Below, one piece after another: positions 19,188 to 30,800 of a stretch of 64,000 nucleotides of DNA. The position numbers and the translations under genes were made by a program. Under the pieces are notes generated by a model. The model saw only the letters and a list, made by a program, of their open reading frames with translations, was not told the DNA's origin and ran no database searches. Position 1 is the first letter of the stretch; the number at the start of each line of letters is the position of its first letter. Source of the DNA: Anthostomella pinea (taxonomy: Eukaryota; Ascomycota; Sordariomycetes; Xylariales; Xylariaceae); assembly GCA_963556695.1 (NCBI GenBank), contig CAUWAG010000004.1, positions 3,534,001-3,598,000 on the forward strand, written 5' to 3'.

Positions 19188-22100
19188 TTTGTCCAGTCTG
19201 TCAACCTGATTCGTACTGCTAGAGCCGATGTTGTTGTCTTGTCAAGCTGTGGCGGGGATACAAATACGACTGAGGGGTGGTCAGAAATCACTCGGGGGTG
19301 AGCGTCCGCTTTACGCAGCTTCGCAAGCTCCATTCGTGGCTTGTTGAGTTGTCACCCAATCCAGTAGCTATATGCACGTTGCTGCACTTTCAGCTCGCTT
19401 AGATATACATGCAGACAGATTGCCGGTTGTCAGGATATAATGACATTGGCCAGCGCATAGTTTATTGGGAGATGAGGCAGAAAAAGAAGTCCAGGAAAGG
19501 GATATCTATGAAAACGATGCTCGTTAGTACGCTCATATACTCAAAACTTCACAAAAGAATGTGGTGGGTGGAAAGCCGTCGTACAACCTGGTTTCTCCTT
19601 TTGATGTGTGCCGCGGTCGACGATGTATGTGTGTGTGTCTGTCTGCCTCTATTGGTCTTCACTACGAGATACGCAAAGCAGGTAAGTTAGCAGAGGAGTT
19701 GCCTTATTCTGTGCCGAGGCAGTCCGACTGTGCACTATTCTCTTCCATCCGTCTCAACACCACGGGCGTGATACTACCCGGGGGTTCTCTAACACCCTGC
19801 TCGTCTGGTGTTCCAGTTGGTGTCCATACATCTCCACACCAATAGCTCGCTCGACTTGTCTGCCTGGGAGCAGAAATGAGCAATCGGACGTAAGAATGTC
19901 CTGTCTACCATGGAGTGCCGCTGGGATAGGGGGTCTGATGGTGGTGGTAGTGGCTGGAGAACTCGACTCCGTTCATACATATCATTTCCAATTTTCCCCT
20001 CTCCCTTCGCGGTTGGCGACCACGAGTATCCATGTATGCTTGCTCTACTTTTAAACCCATCGGTAAACCGATATGGAAGAGAACAAAGGTTCACTGCAGC
20101 ACAAGGCGCCGTAACACTGCTTCTCGGTGTAAGGCTGAAACCCACCCGTAACCTGCATATGCTGCAGGCAGACTGCTGCTGCTGAGACCTGCTCGCGTAT
20201 AGATACTTAGGGTAGGTAGGTAGCGGCGAATACGAAGTACTTGTATGGATGGTCCTGTTCTGCTCCTGAAAAACTTGGTGTACTCGCTAGCATTATGAGA
20301 GCAGTTGTGTTGATCATCTGATACCCGCTGCTGAACCGAATCACCACTGCCCATCCTACTCAGATACGTGCCACGTGTATACGGGCCCGAGAAAGAGGCT
20401 CATGGGAACGTGGCACACAACAAACTCGGGCTGAGTAGCATCGAGAGTGTTCTCTCGCGTGCAACGAGCCGGGGGGTTCTGAGCATTTTGCCTTCGGTGA
20501 CTGGTGACCGACTGCTACCGTCACACAAGACGCCGTTACCGACAGCAGACGGGCAGGTGCACAGGCCGCCCATGCACGCACGCCGTGTCTTGCTGATTAA
20601 CGGAAACTGCAGCACGAGGCAATACAACTCGCCATGACAATAACGTGACCGGATCCCACCTCCTCATCCCACCGTCCCCCCGTACCAGCTGTGCCTCCAC
20701 GTGTGAGTGGGCCTTTGCATCATGTGAGTGAGACGCCCCCTTTCGACGAACCGACCACTCATCGCCCCGTTCCTTGGGGACGGCCACCCGCGCTGCCCCT
20801 GACCATGTCATGGGATTTCGGCGGATTCCTTGGGGGTCAGGATGGACACATGGTGATGCCATGAGCTGGGCATGGCGAGGGGATGATGGCTACAGGGGCG
20901 CTGGGAACGGGTATGCGTATCAATGTCTCAGCCACCTAGCAAGTCAGCAAGTCTTCATCTCAAACGGGAGTCCCTTGAGTGTTCTGCATCGGGCTTTTCT
21001 ACTGGAAGGATGGCCTTCAGGAAGCATTATTGCTGCCGTCTTCGTAACGTGATGTGCCTTCTGTAAGCTCTGCAGCTCCGTGCGAGGTCTCAGGGGGTGT
21101 CGACCCCAAGTCGGAGCCGGATCCCGAGAGCGTTATCTCTACTCTTCTATGATTAAACAGTACGACCTCCCATTGGACCCTCAAGCTTTCATGCACCCAT
21201 CATACGCAACGGACATTGGTTGATGCATGTGGCTGAAGGATGGATGTTGATAGTCCAGTAGCAGCGTACTTACCCAGGGGTTACGGAAAGATTGCCACAT
21301 GAAGTTGAAAGGAAGCATGGGGACTTCAGCGCATGATGGAATCAGGCCGCGTGGCATCAGGCGGGAAACTCCCATAATCCGAGTGCTTGACGCACCGCTG
21401 ACCTGTGATTGCCTTCCAAGGTTGTCCCAGCCATCGGACTTCCAGGCATCGACTTCCCACGTTCTTGCAGCTCCCTAATCGAGATCGCATTTTCCGCTCT
21501 ATTTACGATTAGTTTCGGCAGATAGGAGCGAATTCCGGAGCACTCAGAGTCACAGGGGCGAAAAACAGGTGTCATCCATGCATTGGTTAGTATGTGACGT
21601 ACTCTCACTGCAGCTGTTGCATATGACTGCAGCTTAGTGTAGCACTCGCTCGCATGACACGGATGTATTTGGCGGATCGCTCGACTGTCAAGGTAGCACT
21701 GCTCGCAGAGAGGCACGACACGCCATGCAGAAGTTGGGGAAGAAAAGGACTGGGAGATGCACACTGAAGGCCCATGATACCGGTGTCATGCATGTCCAGA
21801 GTACTGGAATCGAAGCCATGTACCTGGTTGGACAGACCTCGTGTCCGCATTGAGGCTCGGCTGAGTGGCACTTGAGCTGACCTATGCAGTGAGCAGAGTC
21901 AGACATCGATGCCTGCGTGCCAAACAACGTGCATACTTGATGATTACACCATGACACGCCACGGTGAAGTCGTGCAAATATATATGAGACAGCCCGTTCT
22001 TCCACCACCGTGGGGTGCACACGAATCAAGACATGAGCATTAGGGGGGACTATTTGAAGAACTTACTAGATGTCTACCTGCAGTCATGTTCCCAGTACCT

Positions 22101-25100
22101 TACATCGCAAAGGGGCAACGTGGGGGTCTCGGGACTGTTTTCTGTGTGGTCAGACAAGCCTAGTCCTCTTGAGTAGGTACTTCCCTGTGAGGACGAGCAA
22201 GCTCAAGACAGACGCCATAACCAGGACTGCCTTCTTTGGCATTCGAGTAGCCGCCCTAGTGTTGGGAAATTCTCTGTTGATAGGCCTCGGGGACCATAAA
22301 ACGAGGTCCTGTTTGTTGTACGGTAGTAAGCATATACCACCAGCTTCAGCAGGTTCATCGTACTCGGGGTTCCCAAAGTACGGAACGAAGACGATGAAGA
22401 ACACGGCACCAACGTATTCCAGGCCGCCATGACACTAGTCAAGCTGGTCATTCCCTGAAGTAGGGCACCATGTCACTCAGTTGATGCAGCACATCAGCGT
22501 GGTAATTGATGTCACTGCCGAAGGAACCTGTCCTGGATGTCCCGAGGCGTCGATATGCGGCCCCATCCTACCCGGGTTCCACAGGCACGACCGCCGGCGG
22601 CAGTGGCAATGGCTCAGGCCGTGGCATGTTTGACACGCTGAGCTCGGCCGCGTCAGCCGATATGACGACGCAGTATAGCTCTACGCCCAGTCCGGGTGGA
22701 GGCTGCTTGCAATCGGTGGTGGCTGGACCAAGCTCATAATGGAGCTGGCAGGTGATGTCGACAAGCATTAATCAGGTCTGGTCATATCCTTCGAGCATGG
22801 CGCTGAAAGGAATTCTCCGACTCCTGGCTAACTCTGACTTTTAGACCCCAAAGGTGCTTCCCGCGTGACTTGCAACACCGCAGGTTGTGCATTCCCACCA
22901 GGATAGAGGTGTGCCTGATGACTGCAAACCGGGTGATGCCTTGCCGCGTAGAGATGGTGGCATGTGGTGATAGGATGGGCCTGCTGCAGGACGAACTCGT
23001 AGCGGTGTACGCAATTGATTAACCAACAAGGTTAAGTCAGCGATGATGTAGACGATGACCGACTCCGAGCTCAGATGATTACCTGATGCATATGGTTGCC
23101 TAGGATTTGGGCATCTGGGTTGTCAGATGAAGCACCGAGTGGGCCGCAGCTGTCAGGTAATCTGATAATTGTTAACGTCTCCGCCGGCCACGCCGGTGAG
23201 CCGGTGGAGTAGCCAGCGGGTAGCTTCGCCGGCTTTCGGGGGCTGGAGGGGGAATATGGGAAACATGGGAAACATTGGTAGGCATGTCGACGCACACCGG
23301 CACACCAGCACACCATCACAGCCAGGCGGCATTTCATCCGTGTTTTTGAATCACCCAAATCGGGCTGTCGGGTTCCCAGTTCCCAGGCCTTACCAGACGG
23401 CCAAATTGAGGTAGGCGTCCTCATGTTGGAAATGGCGGGCTCCGTGACGGTTGGAAGTTGGAACTTTGGAAGCCACTGTTGAGGCGCAGTGTCGCAGCGT
23501 GCAGTCACTTGATGGACACCTGCACAGCGTTGCCCGTTGTCCGTTGCCCGCAGCAGAGGGGGCCCCTCCTTGACCTCCTCACCCCTGACAAGTTTATCTC
23601 GGAAAACCCAGCCAGCCAGCAGTAGGGGTGGCGGTTGGCTCACTTTGCGAGACCATCCCACACATTCCCCACGTCGACGCAGATCATGAAAGTCGTCGGG
23701 TGGTATTGAGGTCAGCAAGGCTGACCGCAGTATAGTGATGAACAGGCTAGACAGGCCGACCGATCTTGACGGCCTTGATGGCTTCACATCCTCAACGTTG
23801 AAGGGAGGACAGTGGAACACCGCAACGACGTTGACGGATCCCGTCGGACCCCCGAATTGAATAACTAGGTACCAATATGCAATTGCTTGCCGGAGCCCTG
23901 GAACCGGCCTCCGGACCAATCAGAATCCACAATTCTGGTCAGCCACACCACCAGCCATGGCCCCTACATCCACCACATCCTCCACATCCCAACCACCACA
24001 TCCACCACACGCACATACACATACGGACTTCTCGAACAACCTGTCATCACCAGGGCACCTGTTTCTGGTGTCGCGACCATGCTTAATCGCTTCAGCTCGC
24101 CCAGGGCTACACGAGGATGTCAGAAAACCCCCGAAAACTCGACATATAGATGACCCCCGAATTCAATTAGTTCAATTCAATTCGGGAGGGCTCGAATTGA
24201 ATTGCAGTGGTTCATCAGGGTCCGAATTAAATTGATTGAGTTGGACTTGTTTAACTTGAATTTGTGCGCTTCGCAGCCATGAGCACGTAATAAGAAGAAG
24301 CTGATACACACGCCAACGCCTAGCTGTCAACCCAGTAGGGACTGCATGCGTATGATATTATCTTCATTCTTCAGTACGGGGCATTGAAGTTGACTGAGCA
24401 GACGGGCAACGGGACGGACATCTCAAGGGTCCGGGGTTGGCGAATGCGAACCTTGGAAACCCCGGCCATCGGGCGTGACCCAGCATTCTGGAATGGTTGC
24501 AGCCACGTCGATCCCTGATGTGATGCCGGGTTGTCAAGTGGGATGCCGGGCGAGATGAGATCTGCCTATGGGATACCAAAGGGCGAATGACAGTGTTTCA
24601 GCTCTCGATTCCCGAAGCAGAAGGGTGCAGGCTGCAGGTCGACAACACCGAGGTGTATGCAAGATAGCGGAGGTTTCTGGTCGAGAGTCGAGACGGAGGC
24701 CTGCGCTGCTGAATATACTGCACCAATGCGACATTTCCATTGGCTGGTCATACGAATTCTCCCAAGTTACAGCAGGTTGCCATGCACCACCCCATAAAAC
24801 CCGCATTGGTTCGTGCACTTCCAGAACAACATTGGAAACATCAAACATGCGCTGCAATTCCAGGAACATTATGGAAGGACACCTACAACGGACCCTGACG
24901 TCTAAACTCCATACCGAACAGTACATACATGTCTGCCGATATAGCGAGCACCGCTCTTCTACGGCTAGCATATTCTTTGGGACCACATCTCGAAGTATCT
25001 TGATTCGGATTCGGGCTTGCTCTCACCAGCCTGTGCGATGGTAGCGACCGATGCATATCTACATGTTGGTATGATGGTATCTACCTAGGTAGGTCCACAG

Positions 25101-27617
25101 CCTGATGCACGCATGGGTTGGACAGACCCGATCGGTCGTCTCCAGATCGTCAGACGTACGACAGCCAATCGTGGCCGGCGCCGGTGGCTCGAGGCTGTCG
25201 GGTTGCAGCCACAACTTATAAGTTACAACCACAGGCCTGCTTATAATAGTCCTGCAGGGTCTGAGGGTTAGCCGGCATACCTAGTCAAGGTCCCGCGAGA
25301 TACAATCTCGTCATCTCGTCTCGTCAGCTTAACCAACATCAAGGGTAATAGTATCCACTCCAGTGCCCACCGGCCTGGCTGTGCCTCTCCCTAGGCCCTA
25401 GGGGTGATAAGTTTGCGTCTAAATTCAGAACGACCTTGTTCGACTCTAATTCGAGTCGAAGCAAGGGGAGCAGGGGGGGATTCTCCCGAATCCGTTGAGC
25501 GGGAACCTCTCAGCCGCAACCCGCTACCATGATCACCATAATCATCATGATCAGAGGCTAGGACTAGCATCCGTCCAACATCACGTCCACTGCCGGGATT
25601 CCGATGAACGCCGTCCTCACTGCCGCTCTCATCATAACTAGCATCATGAAGCGGATACCTTATGACCCTACCTAGGTACCGGTATTAGGTAAACCAAGCC
25701 GCATACCCGTACCCGCAACTCCTCCTCGCCTGGACCCGCTATTAGGAGGCATACGATGGGTTCCACAGACGGCAAGGCTGATTCGCGATACAGGTACCAA
25801 TGTTACAAATCATCAGTCGAGTGACAACGATGAAACCAGGCCACCGCGGTGCATCACCTCAACGACTGCCGCCAAACCGTGTAGATCTTCCAGCGGCTGC
25901 TCGGGCGCGGAAGCTTAACGAAAGGCCTGTCAGGGGTGGCGTGGATCCATCCCAACGTCCCGTTGCCCTCCAATCGCCCCTGGTACCGGTATGCGGAAGC
26001 CATACGCTATGCTACCCGACACGTTGCGGCCGCCGAACGCTCCGGGGTGCTGACAAACGCTGCAAAGCCGGGCACCAGTGTAGCCTGAAATCTGGCGGTT
26101 CTTCCTTGAGATCTGCATGTTTCCTTGTCTGCTTCTTTACTAATAAGTCGAGATGACAAACTACGCGGGCATATCGTAAGCACGAATATTGCTCTGCATG
26201 CCGCGTAGGATCTCATTGTTTCATAATCGCTGGGCCTTTGCGGACTGGTCACGTTTGCTGGACAAGTGTGCTCGAGCCGACTACCTATCACCGCCTATCT
26301 AAGTTGTTATTTGGCATCGCGGGCGGCTGCTATTCATGTGTGCCCTCTCGTCTCAGGCGCAAGCGCGGTGACACAAGGGACTCTTCTTGAGAATGGCCCC
26401 CACGCGCGGCCTGCCTCAAACATACGGCACAAGATCCGTTACACCCGCACGGAGGTACAGCACGTACATTTGAGCAGCATTGAAGCCAGCATATAAGAAG
26501 AGGATGTACTACATGTTATCTGGCTCCTATGTCGTTAGTCACCAGGTACAGAGAGCAAAATATCTCTGGTGCCAGTTACGTACATATGTACCTCATGGCC
26601 GATGCAGTCAAGGTGCTGCGGCATCAGCCCTGCTGCAGTGGAGTGTCTCCAATCCAGGCACGCCAGGACAGGGGCGGTATGACTCTTTCTCCGAACGACA
26701 AACGTTCATTCGGATCGCTGTCGTACACAACGCTATCACCGCCAGCCGAAACCCCCCGGCGCCCTTCCATTGCACCGGCATCCTCCACCCCACTCTCGTT
26801 CTCGTCACTTCACCTCACTGCCCCAGGAACGAGAGCAGGGTCGTTTCTGGCCGCCGCCGACCTGCAATCTACCTGGGTACCTGCTGCTGCTGCTACTGCT
26901 GCTGGTACCTACACCATGTACCATACCCTTCCACTGGCCTGCCATCCTGCCCAGTACCCCTACGACACTAGCGTCCCCCAAACCCATAGCCATCCATACA
27001 TGTATGGACATACCTACCTTCGCTCTCCAAACGACGACTGCGCATGCACTCACCACCATGGCAAGCCTCAAGGCAGCTGCCACCCCTGCGCCTTCTTCTT
27101 CCCAGGTACCATAATGGTTCTGTGTCCTGCATTCTGGCGTGTACATGGGACAGACACAGATACGGACTGAGTTGATCACCTAATAAGTACCTAGCCGACT
27201 CGAGGTAAGATTCTTGCGTCACTGCTGCCTTCTGGTCTGGTCCCTGTCGCCCAGGCTGCAAACGTATAAGGCTACGATGCCTTCTCGCGTTGGGCCCTGG
27301 GAAGCGTCCCTTCAACTCAGAGTCATCTGCACACTCACTCCCAAGCTTTCCCTTTCGTGTCCTTTATAGGTCGGCTTCTTAATCCATTTCTGTTTCCTTG
27401 CCACTGTCCTCGTTGTGCTCTTGTCTCCTCTTGTTTTAGTCATTCATGGTGACCGTACAACCACCACTACACCACCACAGCCATACAAACAAGCATCACA
27501 CAGTTATCCAGGCCAACTGCCTACCCTCTACATCCACGTTCCCTGTTGCTCGCCCTCGTCGTCGCCCGAAGGACCTACCCGAACGCCCCTTCGTCTCCCA
27601 TAGCTGTCCCAGCCACC
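19188..27617. other. 8.4-kb gene-poor region
   Basis: I find no supportable gene here despite ordinary base composition. The longest open frame (23919-23071 minus, 282 codons) has irregular composition, no domain and an overlapping opposite-strand frame, so I do not call it. The frames at 26529-27170 are similarly unconvincing. Small features are scattered GGTAGGTA/TACCTACC words (20209-20222, 25078-25092), AATTGAATT-rich direct repeats at 24160-24235, and an 8-bp stem TTCGACTC/GAGTCGAA at 25439-25460. The last kilobase is pyrimidine-rich and fits a long promoter or leader for the gene at 27618. Confidence 0.5.
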
Positions 27618-27866
27618 ATGTGTTATCAGCTACTCGAGATATACTCGGCATGTCGCTGCCTCTACTACCAGCACTCGGTTGATCGGTGTGCGGCATACGG
27701 TCGACCGGGTCACGGCGTCACCAAGAAAACCATACTGGTGGGGTATCAATGCCAGGAGCACTCGCAGTCGAGTGGCTATGGCTCATACGCTGGCGGACAG
27801 ACATATTCAGACTCGGGATACTACAGCGGCCAGTCGGCCAAGGACTCACGTCGCCAGCGTCGATGA
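27618..27866 (+). CDS. Conserved fungal Cys/His-rich mini-protein, 82 aa
   Basis: An 82-residue frame beginning M-C-Y-Q-L in a good context (AGCCACCATGT). Six Cys/His positions cluster in the first 48 residues: Cys2, Cys12, Cys14, His19, Cys24, His32, then Cys45 and His48, enough for one or two zinc sites. The pattern C-R-C-L-Y-Y-x-H-x-V-D-x-C and G-R-x-G-H-x-V resembles an uncharacterised short protein I recognise as widespread in Pezizomycotina. The tail (residues 50-82) is Gly/Ser/Tyr-rich and ends in basic residues. A longer in-frame ATG at 27546 adds 24 unremarkable residues and is less likely. Function is unknown; metal binding is inference. It stands alone in a 14-kb gene-poor region. 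Confidence 0.7.
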   Translation: MCYQLLEIYSACRCLYYQHSVDRCAAYGRPGHGVTKKTILVGYQCQEHSQSSGYGSYAGGQTYSDSGYYSGQSAKDSRRQRR

Positions 27867-30800
27867 ACGGTCCTGTCTTCGGTAACGGACTGCATCTTGC
27901 GGTCATGTCCGCCATTGCTCGCTTTCGAGTTCGGGAGCTGGGTCTTGTATCTCTACTCATTTAGACCCAGACCGAGAGATATGTCGCCGTCTCGTCGGCC
28001 CTCACAGCTTTCGCTACTGTTCGTGGGTCACGACCGCCTTGTGTCAACGTCGGCTCCTCCCGCCGTTCACCAAGGCAGGCGATTGGACCTTGAGAGCCCC
28101 CGTGCGGATCCCGCCACTCCGATACGGATGCCGTGACGCCACAATGTAAGCAGACGTTATCGAAGACGAAAAGACGAGTGAATTCACTCCGGAACCCTAA
28201 CCGACGACACTTACCGACAGCTCTGGCCGTTGCCTACTCACGACGGTCATGTTACCTTGTCATCACAGCACACGCCGCCACGATCTTGACTTCACGACTT
28301 CGACGACGACACATCTTATACACCTCGGAAACATCACAACTTCCTTCCTTCTGGACCATGGGCTTGGCTAGCGTAGCGTGTCTGGGCGCATACTTCTTGC
28401 ATTGGGATACGAAGAACACATGAAAGAGTCGGGACTTAATATGACTTCATACACGACCGGGACCACCCACCCGAAGACACACGAATGGGACGGCCCTGAT
28501 ATGAAGGTGTTCGGAACAGTTGGACATTATCTTTCTTCGCGGCATTTTGAAATTATGGGACTCATGCATTGGGCTACGGGGCGGGATATACCAGGCGTTT
28601 TTCTAGGATGGGATGGTTGAGATTTTCAGGTTTTCAGATTCCTTTGGGCGGATGTTTGTGCCAGGTTCTGTTTCTTCATCCAACCTACATCTTCTCTCAT
28701 TCCAACGTTTCTTTCGTCTTCATGATCAAGGCCGCAAGTCTTTGGGTCATCGAACTTTTCACATGTCTCGCTGCAGGCCAGCCATATTGTATAACATCAC
28801 CTGTGCATCACTTCGCTCAGGCAGCGGTTTCATTCACTTTTACCATGGCTACCTGCGCTTCCAGCTAGACTGGGCCAGGACCTGGAATACAGGGACTACA
28901 AGGCGCAGGAGCAGGGTCTCCCGCCTCTTGTGGGGAGCATCGCCTTGGTCTTCAGCGGTCTGTCTGGCACAGCTCGATATGCGCCGGCGATCTCCACATC
29001 GTTCCTTTACTACGCCGCCCCTTTGGTGGGCACGGCACTCTAACTCGTCCGGCTACGAGGCAAGGGACATTACATACACACCTAGATCGATGCTCTCTCA
29101 GCGAGATATACAAAGGAGGACTTTGTCGATTCTGGGGATGGGCGGGAAAGCGGACAGCGCGAGCTCCCCGTTATGTTACCACACAACTCAATACACATAT
29201 CAGTCTACTGAGAACTGCCATGCGCCTCAACATTACAAGACTTACAAAACAGAGTAACATCCATCTACTGCATGGCCGCTACGTGCAGCTTACGAGAATG
29301 GTAACACGTTAAGCAGCAAATGTTGTACTGAGACTATATGCTTGACAGCGGCCACGTCCCTCCTTTTCGTGCGCATCAACGTCGTCATCTACACCTCTGG
29401 GAATAGAACTCATCTGCATGTTTTTCTCCTTTTCAAATTGCCAGCACAACAGCCGGTTGCCAGCCATGCTAGCCCCAGCGTCCTGGGAGATCCAACCAAG
29501 GTGCCATGAGGTTACACTGGTGGACGTCTACTTACATAACATACCAACAGTACCTTGTATGCAAGGGCCGTCAATGCTGTACAACACCTTGTAACAACCT
29601 GCCTGGGACTTACCAGTACCACATTCCCGCGGACCAACGAAACGAAATAAGGCAACATGCTATTTCCAGCCACCATGCTTGCGTTAAGCACCCACCTGAC
29701 AGACATAATCGTCTTCTGGCCCCCGATTGGCCACCAAGGGGAAGGGCTTGTCTTTCCAGTCTTACCCGTGAGGCCGAACTTAGCATCCTCCAGGTATGCA
29801 TATACGGACAGAACCAAGAAGGGGACCGAACAGTGTGGGAGGCCCCCAATACCGCCCACGAATGGCAGGCTAGTTCTGACATGTAGGTACACACATGGCA
29901 CCTGCAGCAAGACGGAGGACGTACATAGAAGACGTGTGTCGCATGTGCATTGCTGCATGTCTGGGATGTGCAGGTGTCACTGCATCAGCAACCACAGCCG
30001 CTGCGTGTGCTTGAGACCGTGGTCTTGGTATGTGAAGAGAGATCGATATACACAGCAGCCAACTCAATTGACACCAGCAACCCAGGCTTAATCCAGGCCC
30101 AAACCAGGCTCATCCAAAGAGGGCACCTAAGCGCAAGCGTGAGATTCTCCAACCCAACATACATGTACCCCGGCTCTTCCGACTTCCTCTTGCTGGGATG
30201 ATGATGGGATGATGAAGTGAAAGTGAGATGGCAATGCCGACCACACCGCCCCCTGGGTACGGTACCCGTCAGTGGTCACCCACCTAGGAACCCATGTCCG
30301 TCTGATCTTTGGGTGGCTGCCTCCTGCGTCTGACGCCATATGACAGAAGACGCTGTCTCTGTTTCCCACGTGTGTCAGGGTAAGCGAACACGTCTAGAAT
30401 AATGGCTGGCATCACCTCGTGGCTTGCGTCTGCTCACTGATCGTCGGGGCTTGGCAGCGTCCAGGTCATACTTTCATTCTATGTCAACTTCTTTCACTTC
30501 ATCAACGTCACTGTCGCCTCTTTAAGTGCCGAAGAAGGTGCCAGGTTGATAGCCCGGATCTCATTCCCAAAGCGAAGAAAATTACTGTGCCACGCGTCTA
30601 AGGCTGTCGCTGGACCAATACATTGCCATACCGATGCATCCCGGGGATAGGCCTTTGTTAACCAACGAGTGAGCTGCTCTAAGATATCCGTCAAGAGTCT
30701 GACAAGACTCAGGGATCGGTCCAAGGATAGAACGATGATGCGCATGTCATCCTGGAACCGTGACTCCTCCACCGCCATCTCCCTGCACCACTTTCCACAC

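Noticed and set aside
23071..23919. 282-codon minus-strand open frame
   Set aside because: Longest frame in the gene desert but with no domain, irregular composition, overlapping opposite-strand frames and no splice context; likely chance.
24160..24235. AATTGAATT repeats resembling the Fot-like element's 3' end
   Set aside because: The similarity is limited to a simple AATTGAATT word; no TIR or transposase sequence is nearby.
26529..27170. 213-codon plus-strand frame ahead of the mini-protein gene
   Set aside because: Composition follows local Tyr/His/Pro-rich repeats (CATACA, CCACC); no family resemblance; overlaps other equally long frames.
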